Of a stretch of 5,771 nt of DNA, positions 1-4,915 are shown piece after piece. The notes beneath the pieces are model-generated. The model made no database searches. It had not been told where the DNA came from and saw nothing but the letters and a program-made list of their open reading frames with translations. The stretch comes from an uncultured Clostridiaceae bacterium. Its GTDB lineage: Bacteria > Bacillota > Clostridia > Lachnospirales > Lachnospiraceae. The translations under genes were made by a program, and so were the position numbers. Within the stretch, counting starts at the first letter, position 1. Every line of letters begins with the position of its first letter. Where the stretch lies: NCBI GenBank assembly GCA_949841235.1, contig CATKZA010000131.1, forward strand, positions 1-5,771. Reading direction: 5' to 3'.

Positions 1-33
1 CTTCACCGTTCCCACTGTCTTGATTTTTCCCAT
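1..33 (-). CDS. pyrK: Start of probable dihydroorotate dehydrogenase electron-transfer subunit (partial)
   Basis: Only the first 11 codons are inside the window (MGKIKTVGTVK), so the product cannot be identified from its own sequence. The start is well supported: GAGGAG lies at 38-43, four bases upstream of the ATG. The gene lies downstream of pyrC and pyrF on the same strand. In many Clostridia and other Bacillota the next gene of this operon is pyrK, the FAD/[2Fe-2S] subunit that passes electrons from dihydroorotate dehydrogenase PyrD to NAD+. A short lysine-rich start leading into a beta strand fits PyrK but is not diagnostic. The gene begins 195 bases after pyrF stops, a wide gap for an operon, and that gap contains tandem repeats. 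Another pyr gene such as pyrD is possible. Confidence 0.55.
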   Translation of the reverse strand, partial: MGKIKTVGTVK

Positions 34-52
34 ATTACTCCTCATTTCTACA

Positions 53-71
53 AAGCAAACTTCGTTTGCTT
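53..71 (-). other. Short stem-loop just upstream of the pyrK ribosome binding site
   Basis: The bases AAGCAAAC (53-60) and GTTTGCTT (64-71) are perfectly complementary around a three-base loop, GAA in the minus-strand transcript. The stem ends about 10 bases before the GAGGAG of the downstream gene. It overlaps the first unit of the tandem repeat. It could protect a processed 5' end or modulate translation, which is inference. There is no T run after it in the transcript direction, so it is not a standard terminator. Confidence 0.5.
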
Positions 72-107
72 GTAAACTTCGTTTGCTTGTGAGCTTCGTT
101 CATTTGT
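57..107. repeat. 17-base tandem repeat, two exact copies plus a diverged third
   Basis: The unit AAACTTCGTTTGCTTGT occurs exactly at 57-73 and 74-90. It is followed by a diverged copy at 91-107 (5 of 17 positions differ) and possibly a more decayed one at 108-124. The period of 17 is not a multiple of three, so it does not encode a repeated peptide. The first unit also forms the right part of a perfect palindrome (53-71, 8-base-pair stem, TTC loop on the plus strand). The array ends just upstream of the ribosome binding site of the partial gene at 1-33. Confidence 0.85.
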
Positions 108-170
108 GAATCCTGTTCATCTTTGCCTTATTGCGCATGAACGCTGCTCTCCCATTCTTATTTGTATAGT

Positions 171-195
171 GAACGAAAAATTGTTTTTGGCGTTC
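171..195 (-). other. Stem-loop downstream of pyrF
   Basis: GAACG (171-175) pairs with CGTTC (191-195), and inside it AAAAA pairs with TTTTT around a TTG loop, leaving a two-base bulge. It lies about 35 bases after the pyrF stop codon. The lower stem is GC-containing but the upper part is only A-T. No T tract follows on the minus strand, so it is more likely an mRNA processing or 3'-protecting structure than a terminator, if it has any function. Confidence 0.35.
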
Positions 196-228
196 GCTGT
201 GCGATTTTTGCTGCGTGCATCAAAGCCG

Positions 229-1146
229 TCACATCACGCTATTGATATCCGCAATCATATCTTCCACCGCCTGGCGGGATGCCTCGGCGTAATGCTCCTC
301 CCCAAATTTACTATATTCTTCCTTCTTATAGGCGGCAATGATTCCCCGGGAAGAATTGACAATGGCTCCCAAGCCATCTTCATTAAAATAATCCACCAAA
401 TCTTTAGCCGTCCCTCCCTGAGCGCCGTAGCCCGGCACTAGAATATAGGTCTTAGGCATCAGCTTCCGCAGAATCTTCCCCTGCTCGGGGTAGGTCGCAC
501 CTACAACGCAGCCCACATTGCTGTAGGAATCTCCCATGCACTCCTCGCCCCAGGCAACCACTTTTTCCGCCACCAATTCATAGAGGGGTCTGCCATCAAT
601 CTTCTGATCCTGAAATTCCCCGCTGGAGGGGTTGGAGGTCTTCACCAGCACAAAGATTCCTTTCTGATGCTCCTTGCACACATCCACGAAAGGCTTTACC
701 CCATCCGTCCCCAGATAGGGATTGACCGTGATAAAATCCTCGTCAAAAGGCGCATAGGACTTGCCGCCCACAGAAACCTTTCCCAGATGTCCCACCGCAT
801 ATGCCACAGAGGTGGAGCCAATGTCTCCCCGCTTCGCATCTGCGATAACCACCAGACCCTTCTCCTTGCAGTAATCCACCGTCTTTTGAAAGGCAATCAT
901 CCCCGGAATGCCAAACTGCTCATACATGGCGAGCTGGGGCTTTACCGCCGGAATCAAATCACAGACCGCATCCACGATTCCCCGGTTAAACTGCCAGATG
1001 GCCTCCGCCGCCCCCTCCAGAGTCTCGCCATGCTCCTCAAAAGCCGCCTTCTGAATCCAGTCCGGCACATAATTCAACATAGGATCAAGCCCTACAACGA
1101 TGGGTGCCTTCCTCTCCTGAATCTTCTGAATCAAAGTATTAATCAT
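229..1146 (-). CDS. pyrF: Orotidine 5'-phosphate decarboxylase, type 2
   Basis: The 305-residue product decarboxylates OMP to UMP, the last step of de novo pyrimidine synthesis, in the cytoplasm. It shows the expected barrel landmarks: VGLDP at 18-22, the Asp-x-Lys-x-x-Asp catalytic set in DAKRGD at 103-108 (D103, K105, D108), VNPYLG at 141-146, VLVKTSNPSS at 166-175, LVPGYGAQGG at 236-245 and the phosphate-binding region NSSRG at 264-268. The length of about 305 fits the long type 2 PyrF subfamily, not the roughly 230-residue E. coli/B. subtilis form. The start is well supported by AGGAGG at 1153-1158, six bases before the ATG. It lies 136 bases downstream of pyrC on the same strand, and no promoter or terminator is obvious in between, so an operon is likely. 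The frame is intact. Confidence 0.97.
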   Translation of the reverse strand: MINTLIQKIQERKAPIVVGLDPMLNYVPDWIQKAAFEEHGETLEGAAEAIWQFNRGIVDAVCDLIPAVKPQLAMYEQFGIPGMIAFQKTVDYCKEKGLVVIADAKRGDIGSTSVAYAVGHLGKVSVGGKSYAPFDEDFITVNPYLGTDGVKPFVDVCKEHQKGIFVLVKTSNPSSGEFQDQKIDGRPLYELVAEKVVAWGEECMGDSYSNVGCVVGATYPEQGKILRKLMPKTYILVPGYGAQGGTAKDLVDYFNEDGLGAIVNSSRGIIAAYKKEEYSKFGEEHYAEASRQAVEDMIADINSVM

Positions 1147-1203
1147 ATTCTGCCTCCTTACTTATCCTTACGCCTGTCTATATTATTTCTCCCGACCTTT
1201 CTA

Positions 1204-1242
1204 CACATTGCCATTCATGACTTCACGGCTCATGGCAACATG
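1204..1242 (-). other. Hairpin in the pyrC-pyrF spacer
   Basis: In the minus-strand transcript CATGTTGCCAT (1242-1232) can pair along 11 positions with ATGGCAATGTG (1214-1204), counting two G-U pairs, with a 17-base loop. No T run follows it, so it does not look like a terminator. It lies in the 136-base gap between the pyrC stop and the pyrF ribosome binding site, about 45 bases upstream of that site. It may be an operon-internal mRNA processing or stability element, which is inference. Confidence 0.4.
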
Positions 1243-1282
1243 ACAGGAAACCCCCACTTCATGGAAGGGAAAATACCGCTTC

Positions 1283-2569
1283 TCAATCCTGCTCTTTCTG
1301 ATACACGACTTGTCCCTCTAGAATGGTAACCAGAACCTCCCCATAGACCATCTTTCCCCCGAAAGGCGTGTTCTTGCCCTTTGAGAAAAAGGTATCCGGG
1401 TCAATGGCATATTCCCGATCCACATCCGCAATCACAACATCCGCCACCTTGCCCGGTGCCAGATTCCCTCTGTCAATGCCAAGAACCTTTGCCGGATTGA
1501 CGCTCATCTTCTCCACCAGCTGGGACAGCGTCAGATACCCGGTTTTCACCAATTCCGTATATCCCAAAGCAAAAGAATTTTCAATGCCCACAATGCCAAA
1601 AGGTGCATCCCGCATGGACTGATCCTTCTCCTCCGCTCCGTGGGGTGCATGATCCGTGGAAATCACATCCGCTACATTGTCCCGCAGTGCCTCTCTTAAC
1701 GCCCTCACGTCCTCCCTGCCGCGCAGGGGCGGATTCATCTTGAATCTGCCATGATCCTCTGAGATATCCTCATCACACAGGATGAAATGATGGGGGCAAA
1801 CCTCCCCTGTCACCGGCAAATCCTGACCCTTGGCCAAATCAAGGAGAGCCATGCTATCCGACGTGGAGCAGTGGCACAAATGCAGCTGACAGCCCGTCTC
1901 CTTAGCCAGCAGGATATCCCTGGCCACAATCACGTCCTCCACAGCATTGGTGATTCCCGGAAGTCCCAGTTCATCCGCCCTCATTCCGGCATTCATCACG
2001 CCCCCTGCCACCAGATCCTTGTCCTCGCAATGGGAAAACATAGGGATTCCACAGGCGGCCGCCTCCTTCATGCCCTCCCGAAAGAGCCGGATATCCATCA
2101 CCGACTTGCCATCCTCGCTGAGGGCGACCGCTCCGGCCTCCTTCATGCCCCGGATATCCGCCAGTTCCTTTCCCTCCTGCCCCAAGGTAACCGCACCCAC
2201 CGGAAGAATGCGCACCGGCATGCCCTCTGCACGGCGCAGCAAATCCTTTACCCGCTCCGGGCTATCAATCACGGGATTCGTATTGGGCATGGGACAGATC
2301 GTGGTAACACCTCCATGGGCGGCAGCCTTCGCTCCCGTCTCAATGGTTTCCTTATATTCAAATCCCGGTTCCCGCAAATGGACGTGGAGGTCAAGAAACC
2401 CCGGCATCACCACCTTGCCTGACGCATCTATTACCCGGGCATCCCCTTCCTGCAAATCATCCCCTATCTTCTGAATCCGTCCGTTTGCAATCAGAATATC
2501 ATATACCTCGTCCGTGGCAGTGGCGGGATTGACCAGCCGCCCTCCCTTAATCAAAATATTCTCCATCAT
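1283..2569 (-). CDS. pyrC: Dihydroorotase, class I
   Basis: The 428-residue zinc amidohydrolase cyclises N-carbamoyl-L-aspartate to dihydroorotate, the third step of pyrimidine synthesis. The metal and substrate residues are all present: HVHLRE at 62-67 (H62, H64, R66), PMPNT at 93-97 (N96), D153 in SEDG, H180 in FSHCED, H233 in LCHCST, N279 in KMNPPLR, and D306 in STDHAPH. The layout and length match the Bacillus-type class I enzyme (about 425-430 residues). In that type an Asp takes part at the binuclear centre where other classes use a carboxylated Lys. Two ATG codons open the frame; the first is preferred because GGAGGG (2579-2584) is nine bases away from it and twelve from the second. 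It is the first gene of the visible pyr operon and follows a leader rich in stem-loops. Confidence 0.97.
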   Translation of the reverse strand: MMENILIKGGRLVNPATATDEVYDILIANGRIQKIGDDLQEGDARVIDASGKVVMPGFLDLHVHLREPGFEYKETIETGAKAAAHGGVTTICPMPNTNPVIDSPERVKDLLRRAEGMPVRILPVGAVTLGQEGKELADIRGMKEAGAVALSEDGKSVMDIRLFREGMKEAAACGIPMFSHCEDKDLVAGGVMNAGMRADELGLPGITNAVEDVIVARDILLAKETGCQLHLCHCSTSDSMALLDLAKGQDLPVTGEVCPHHFILCDEDISEDHGRFKMNPPLRGREDVRALREALRDNVADVISTDHAPHGAEEKDQSMRDAPFGIVGIENSFALGYTELVKTGYLTLSQLVEKMSVNPAKVLGIDRGNLAPGKVADVVIADVDREYAIDPDTFFSKGKNTPFGGKMVYGEVLVTILEGQVVYQKEQD

Positions 2570-2584
2570 TTTATCTTACCCTCC

Positions 2585-2601
2585 ATTTGCCTTAAGCAAA
2601 T
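2585..2601 (-). promoter_or_regulatory. Small hairpin abutting the pyrC ribosome binding site
   Basis: In the transcript ATTTGC (2601-2596) and GCAAAT (2590-2585) pair perfectly around a five-base loop. The stem ends on the base directly before the GGAGGG ribosome binding site of pyrC (2584-2579). Such a stem could affect ribosome access or follow an upstream attenuator decision. The sequence shows only the structure, and function is inference. Confidence 0.35.
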
Positions 2602-2612
2602 CGCATCATCGT

Positions 2613-2676
2613 AAAAAAGGTGTGAAGTCTTTCTAGACTCGCAAATACCTCGCCAAGAAAGGCTACCATTCACACC
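2613..2676 (-). terminator. Branched terminator-like structure in the pyrC leader (possible attenuator)
   Basis: On the minus strand GGTGTGAA (2676-2669) pairs with TTCACACC (2626-2619), followed directly by six T residues (2618-2613), which is the layout of a Rho-independent terminator. The 42-base interior is not a plain loop. AGTCT/AGACT (2639-2635 with 2630-2626) forms one hairpin and competes with CTTTCT/AGAAAG (2661-2656 with 2634-2629). The loop side carries GGCGAGGT. Its position just ahead of pyrC, downstream of another terminator, suggests either transcription attenuation of the pyr operon or a second terminator for the upstream unit. The bases GGCGAGGT share the GNGAGGY core of the PyrR-binding consensus, but the flanking consensus bases do not match, so PyrR control is not shown. 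Confidence 0.5.
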
Positions 2677-2677
2677 A

Positions 2678-2722
2678 AGATGTTTAAAAACATCTAGAAG
2701 AACGCAGAACCAGTGTTCTTCT
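2678..2722 (-). other. Two adjacent hairpins in the pyrC leader
   Basis: Two perfect inverted repeats lie back to back. AGAAGAAC (2696-2703) pairs with GTTCTTCT (2715-2722) around an 11-base loop. Immediately next to it AGATGTTT (2678-2685) pairs with AAACATCT (2688-2695), an 8-base arm with almost no spacer. Both lie between the end of the asd-Nudix unit and the terminator-like structure before pyrC. Together with that structure they make an unusually folded stretch that reads more like a regulatory leader than a simple spacer. Confidence 0.45.
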
Positions 2723-2728
2723 CTTTGC

Positions 2729-2757
2729 ATATTTCGAGCAGTTTCCTATACTGTAAA
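2729..2757 (-). promoter_or_regulatory. Weak candidate promoter for the pyr operon
   Basis: On the minus strand TTTACA (2757-2752) is followed after 17 bases by AAATAT (2734-2729). The -35 box matches the consensus at five of six positions, but the -10 box at only three of six. If used, transcription would begin near 2722, at the start of the paired hairpins, giving a leader of roughly 150 bases before pyrC. It is the best candidate I find between the upstream terminator and pyrC, but it is weak. Confidence 0.2.
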
Positions 2758-2805
2758 AACCTCTGATATATACAGAGAGCATCTATCATCACTGATAGAT
2801 GCCTC
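2755..2805 (-). terminator. Terminator region of the asd-Nudix unit
   Basis: Just four bases past the Nudix stop codon, TGATAGATGC and GCATCTATCA (2793-2802 with 2779-2788) form a perfect 10-base-pair stem with a four-base loop. It can be extended by GAG/CTC across a one-base bulge. A second small stem, CTCTG/CAGAG (2777-2773 with 2765-2761), follows and leads into GGTTTTT (2761-2755). The T run comes after the second, weaker stem and the two stems share bases at 2775-2777. The exact termination geometry is therefore uncertain, although the position fits a transcription end. Confidence 0.6.
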
Positions 2806-2809
2806 AGAA

Positions 2810-3220
2810 TTAAAATATCTCTGCTCGCTCCAAATCTTCCAGCATTCGCTTGTTATAAATGTACTGGTCAAATTCCTCTCCGCCAATCCATTTCGCATCG
2901 TGCAAATCCTCCGATAGAACCACGCCATCCTCATCCATATCCGTAATGCACAGATACGAAATGCCCAAATTGCACTGATTGCCGATCATAAAAGTCCATG
3001 TATACAGGATTCGGTCTACTACTGCGGTCAGCCCCGTCTGCTCCTGTATAATGCGGATCACCGCCGCATCAGGAGATTCTCCAAACTCTGCCTCCCCGTC
3101 CACAAACTCCCACTGATAAGGATCTGCGATATTGTCATCATACCATTTCTGCACTGTGAGAAATTCATTCCCCTTCTGCACAATTCCCTTTACTAAGATT
3201 CGATATTTATTTCCTGTCAT
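2810..3220 (-). CDS. Nudix-fold protein with a degenerate catalytic box
   Basis: The 136-residue product has the size and pattern of a small cytosolic Nudix protein. The Nudix box lies at 42-64. It keeps G42, E48, R56, E60, G63 and L64 of the GX5EX7REUXEEXGU pattern, but the REUXEE core reads RIIQEQ. Two of the three usual metal-binding Glu positions are therefore I57 and Q61. Full hydrolase activity is doubtful; the protein may have weakened or different chemistry, or bind a ligand without cleaving it. The substrate cannot be inferred. AGGAGG at 3227-3232 sits six bases before the ATG. The gene starts only 18 bases after asd ends, so the two are probably co-transcribed, although no functional link to Asd is known to me. 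No signal peptide or membrane segment is visible. Confidence 0.8.
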   Translation of the reverse strand: MTGNKYRILVKGIVQKGNEFLTVQKWYDDNIADPYQWEFVDGEAEFGESPDAAVIRIIQEQTGLTAVVDRILYTWTFMIGNQCNLGISYLCITDMDEDGVVLSEDLHDAKWIGGEEFDQYIYNKRMLEDLERAEIF

Positions 3221-3238
3221 CTCTTACCTCCTTCTGCT

Positions 3239-4336
3239 TTATTTTGCAGCAATATACTTCTTTGCCGTCAGCAATTCAGCAGTGAGCAAACCACCGCCAG
3301 CCGCACCCCGCACCGTATTATGGGACAGGCCAATAAACTTCCAGTCAAAGACAGTGTCCTCTCTCAGGCGGCCCATAGATACCCCGAAGCCATTTTCATA
3401 ATCCACATCCAGAGATACCTGGGGGCGGTTATCCTCCTCCAGATACTGGATAAACTGCTTGGGAGCACTGGGAAGATCAAGTTCCTGGGGCAGACCCGAA
3501 AATTCCTTCCACGCCTTCAAAATCTCCTCCCTGGTAGGCTTCTTCCCCTCCTCAAAGGTGACGAACACTGCCGCCGTATGTCCGTCCAGCACAGGCACGC
3601 GGATGCACTGGGTAGTAATAACCGGGCCATCGGCCTTCACGATCCGGCCATCTTCCACCCTGCCCCAGATGCGAAGAGGCTCCTGCTCGCTTTTTTCCTC
3701 CTCGCCGCCAATGAAGGGAATGATGTTATGCTCCATTTCCGGCCAATCCTTAAATGTCTTGCCTGCACCGGAAATGGCCTGATAGGTGGTTGCCACCACC
3801 GTCTTCGGCTCAAACCCTGCCTTTTTCAGCGCAGTGAGCGCCGGCGTATAACTCTGGATAGAGCAGTTAGGCTTTACGGCGATAAATCCTCTGGAAGTGC
3901 CCAGACGCTTCTTCTGCGCCGCAATCACCTCAAAATGCTCCGGATTCAATTCCGGCACCACCATGGGCACATCCGGGGTCCAGCGGTGCGCACTGTTATT
4001 TGATACCACCGGTGTCTCTGCCTTGGCATACTCTTCCTCGATCCTTCTGATTTCATCCTTGGTCATATCCACGGCACTGAACACAAAATCCACTTTTGCA
4101 GCCACTTCCTGCACGTCGCTCACGTCCTGCACCACAATCTTTTTCACACTTGCCAGCATAGGCGTATCCATCTTCCAACGCCCGCCGATGGCATCTTCAT
4201 ATGTCTTCCCGGCGCTGCGCGGGCTTGCCGCAATCGCAGTCACCTCAAACCATGGATGATCCTCTAACAACGCAATAAATCTCTGTCCCACCATTCCGGT
4301 ACCGCCACGGATACCTACCTTTAGCTTCTGATCCAT
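3239..4336 (-). CDS. asd: Aspartate-semialdehyde dehydrogenase, archaeal/fungal-like type
   Basis: The 365-residue enzyme reduces aspartyl-4-phosphate to aspartate semialdehyde with NADPH, feeding the lysine/diaminopimelate, threonine and methionine branches in the cytoplasm. The N-terminal Rossmann motif is GIRGGTGMVGQRF (8-20). The nucleophile is C158 in KPNCSI, TTYQAISGAG (183-192) is an active-site segment, and H253 in VLDGHTA is the likely general base. NTVRGAAGG (340-348) closes the protein. This motif style and length resemble the archaeal/yeast family rather than the E. coli form. The frame stays open 25 codons further upstream to an ATG at 4411. The start at 4336 is chosen because it has GGAGGA just before it, aligns with the family N-terminus, and because 4411 lies only about nine bases after the predicted transcription start. 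It is the first gene of a unit with the Nudix gene. Confidence 0.96.
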   Translation of the reverse strand: MDQKLKVGIRGGTGMVGQRFIALLEDHPWFEVTAIAASPRSAGKTYEDAIGGRWKMDTPMLASVKKIVVQDVSDVQEVAAKVDFVFSAVDMTKDEIRRIEEEYAKAETPVVSNNSAHRWTPDVPMVVPELNPEHFEVIAAQKKRLGTSRGFIAVKPNCSIQSYTPALTALKKAGFEPKTVVATTYQAISGAGKTFKDWPEMEHNIIPFIGGEEEKSEQEPLRIWGRVEDGRIVKADGPVITTQCIRVPVLDGHTAAVFVTFEEGKKPTREEILKAWKEFSGLPQELDLPSAPKQFIQYLEEDNRPQVSLDVDYENGFGVSMGRLREDTVFDWKFIGLSHNTVRGAAGGGLLTAELLTAKKYIAAK

Positions 4337-4339
4337 AAT

Positions 4340-4345
4340 TCCTCC
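4340..4345 (-). promoter_or_regulatory. Ribosome binding site that fixes the asd start
   Basis: GGAGGA lies three bases before the ATG at 4336 (GGAGG with a four-base gap). This is slightly close but the only good site nearby. No comparable site precedes the upstream in-frame ATG codons at 4411 and 4396, which supports the 365-residue Asd. Confidence 0.75.
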
Positions 4346-4426
4346 AACGTCTAATCTCGCCACTGTCGCAGCTTTATTCCCGCAGCCTTCTGGCATTTCC
4401 GCCCAAAACACTGCACTCTCTCTTTG

Positions 4427-4455
4427 ATTTTACACCATTCTACCCCATAAGTCAA
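4427..4455 (-). promoter_or_regulatory. Strong sigma-A-type promoter for asd
   Basis: On the minus strand TTGACT (4455-4450) is separated by exactly 17 bases from TAAAAT (4432-4427); each box matches the consensus at five of six positions. Transcription would begin near 4420, leaving a leader of about 84 bases before the asd start codon. The bases at and upstream of the -35 box form an A/T dyad (GTGAAAAACTTTTTTGAC, 4468-4451), which could serve as an UP element or an operator. I see no lysine riboswitch: the leader is too short for one. Confidence 0.8.
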
Positions 4456-4662
4456 AAAAGTTTTTCACATTTTAAGGACATAATTGGATACTGTTCATGG
4501 CTATCGACTAACTATCATATCCATAAGTCAATCTATCTTTGGTAATGATGTGTTTGGGATTCTGACTTTTTCCAGTGCAATTCCCTGTATGGCACCAAAA
4601 ACAGCAGCGCATAATGAATGCGAATTTCCCTCATACAACTTACATGGATATGGCAGTAACTA
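4456..4662. other. Intergenic region between asd and the hisS leader, no supported gene
   Basis: No RNA gene or well-supported coding sequence is visible here. A plus-strand frame opens at a TTG (4484) and runs 61 codons, and a minus-strand frame of 43 codons without an ATG spans 4528-4659. The minus frame has a more protein-like composition in its middle (AVFGAIQGIALEKV), so a decayed gene fragment is possible, but I do not recognise a family. Apart from the asd promoter at its left edge the stretch is unexplained. Confidence 0.5.
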
Positions 4663-4691
4663 TTGCTGAATAAATTTATTTATGATAAACT
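4663..4691 (+). promoter_or_regulatory. Weak candidate promoter for hisS
   Basis: TTGCTG (4663-4668) and TAAACT (4686-4691) are separated by 17 bases of A/T-rich DNA. The boxes match the consensus at three and four of six positions. Transcription would start near 4698, in the left arm of the long inverted repeat at 4696-4752, so the RNA would begin with a hairpin. The leader to the hisS start codon would then be about 220 bases. Confidence 0.3.
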
Positions 4692-4695
4692 AAGT

Positions 4696-4752
4696 GCTAG
4701 TACAACGAATAATAAATATCTTTACGTTAAACTTAATATTCGTTGTACTAGC
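4696..4752. repeat. Perfect 16-base inverted repeat with 25-base A/T-rich loop
   Basis: GCTAGTACAACGAATA (4696-4711) is exactly repeated in inverted orientation as TATTCGTTGTACTAGC (4737-4752). A stem of this length with no mismatch is far beyond chance in a spacer. It is not followed by a T run in either direction, so it is not an ordinary terminator. It could be a mobile-element relic or short repetitive element, a dyad operator, or the 5' hairpin of the hisS leader. No open reading frame or flanking target duplication supports a complete insertion sequence. Confidence 0.85.
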
Positions 4753-4758
4753 CCATTG

Positions 4759-4787
4759 AACCTACAAGTTGCCCCGCAACTTGGGTT
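4759..4787 (+). other. Stable GC-rich hairpin in the hisS leader
   Basis: CAAGTTGC (4765-4772) pairs with GCAACTTG (4776-4783) around a CCC loop. The stem continues as AACC/GGTT (4759-4762 with 4784-4787) across a two-base bulge, 12 pairs in all. It is followed by ATGTCAAAAAA and not by T residues, so it would not terminate plus-strand transcription. It lies seven bases from the long inverted repeat and may belong to the same element. Confidence 0.55.
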
Positions 4788-4807
4788 ATGTCAAAAAACA
4801 CGGCATG

Positions 4808-4882
4808 AAAGATGGGGTGCTTAAAAACAGGCTGGCATTGTGTCTGCGCTGCGACACAATACGACTGACTGCTTGCATCTTT
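4808..4882 (+). promoter_or_regulatory. Folded leader segment upstream of hisS
   Basis: ATTGTGTC (4837-4844) pairs with GACACAAT (4853-4860), and an outer helix AAAGATG/CATCTTT (4808-4814 with 4876-4882) can enclose it. The structure ends 17 bases before the ribosome binding site of the synthetase gene. Aminoacyl-tRNA synthetase genes in Bacillota often carry T-box leaders, but the conserved T-box sequence (AGGGTGGNACC-like) is absent. It is therefore either an unrelated leader or no regulator at all. Confidence 0.35.
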
Positions 4883-4899
4883 TCCATCCTTAATACAGC

Positions 4900-4905
4900 A
4901 GGAGG
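4900..4905 (+). promoter_or_regulatory. Ribosome binding site for hisS
   Basis: AGGAGG is ten bases before the ATG at 4916. A second in-frame ATG at 4928 has only GAGG (4918-4921) six bases before it. The stronger site favours 4916, but the long spacing leaves 4928 possible; the proteins would differ by four residues. Confidence 0.65.
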
Positions 4906-4915
4906 CAGCGCAGAA

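Larger units (their letters stand above)
34..228 (-). other. pyrF-pyrK intergenic region with repeats and hairpins
   Basis: These 195 bases between the pyrF stop and the next start codon hold no convincing gene. The part next to pyrF contains a stem-loop at 171-195. The part next to pyrK is a 17-base tandem repeat with an 8-base-pair hairpin at its end. I see no promoter with good -35 and -10 boxes and no stem followed by a T run on the minus strand, so read-through from pyrF into pyrK remains likely. Two very short minus-strand ATG frames exist here (19 and 22 codons), both without a ribosome binding site. Confidence 0.6.

Noticed and set aside
35..103. 22-codon minus-strand frame ending just before the pyrK start codon, as a leader peptide
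   Set aside because: It has no ribosome binding site and is made largely of the non-triplet tandem repeat.
667..2474. Long plus-strand open frames opposite pyrF and pyrC
   Set aside because: They are antisense to two intact, motif-complete enzymes and show no conserved domain or ribosome binding site.
2640..2665. Definite PyrR-binding site in the pyrC leader
   Set aside because: Only the GNGAGGY core matches; the upstream consensus bases and the expected CC-GG closing pairs are missing.
4337..4411. N-terminal extension of Asd by 25 residues from an ATG at 4411
   Set aside because: It lies about nine bases after the predicted transcription start, lacks a ribosome binding site, and does not fit the family N-terminus, whereas the ATG at 4336 has GGAGGA before it.
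4484..4669. Plus-strand 61-codon frame beginning with TTG
   Set aside because: It has a rare start codon and only a weak AAGGA upstream, no recognisable motif, and a composition unlike the neighbouring genes.
4775..4796. Perfect TTGACA box on the minus strand (4795-4790) as a promoter
   Set aside because: No -10 like hexamer lies 16-19 bases downstream; the spacing region is the GC-rich hairpin.
4690..4915. T-box riboswitch for hisS
   Set aside because: The conserved T-box sequence and a following terminator are not present.
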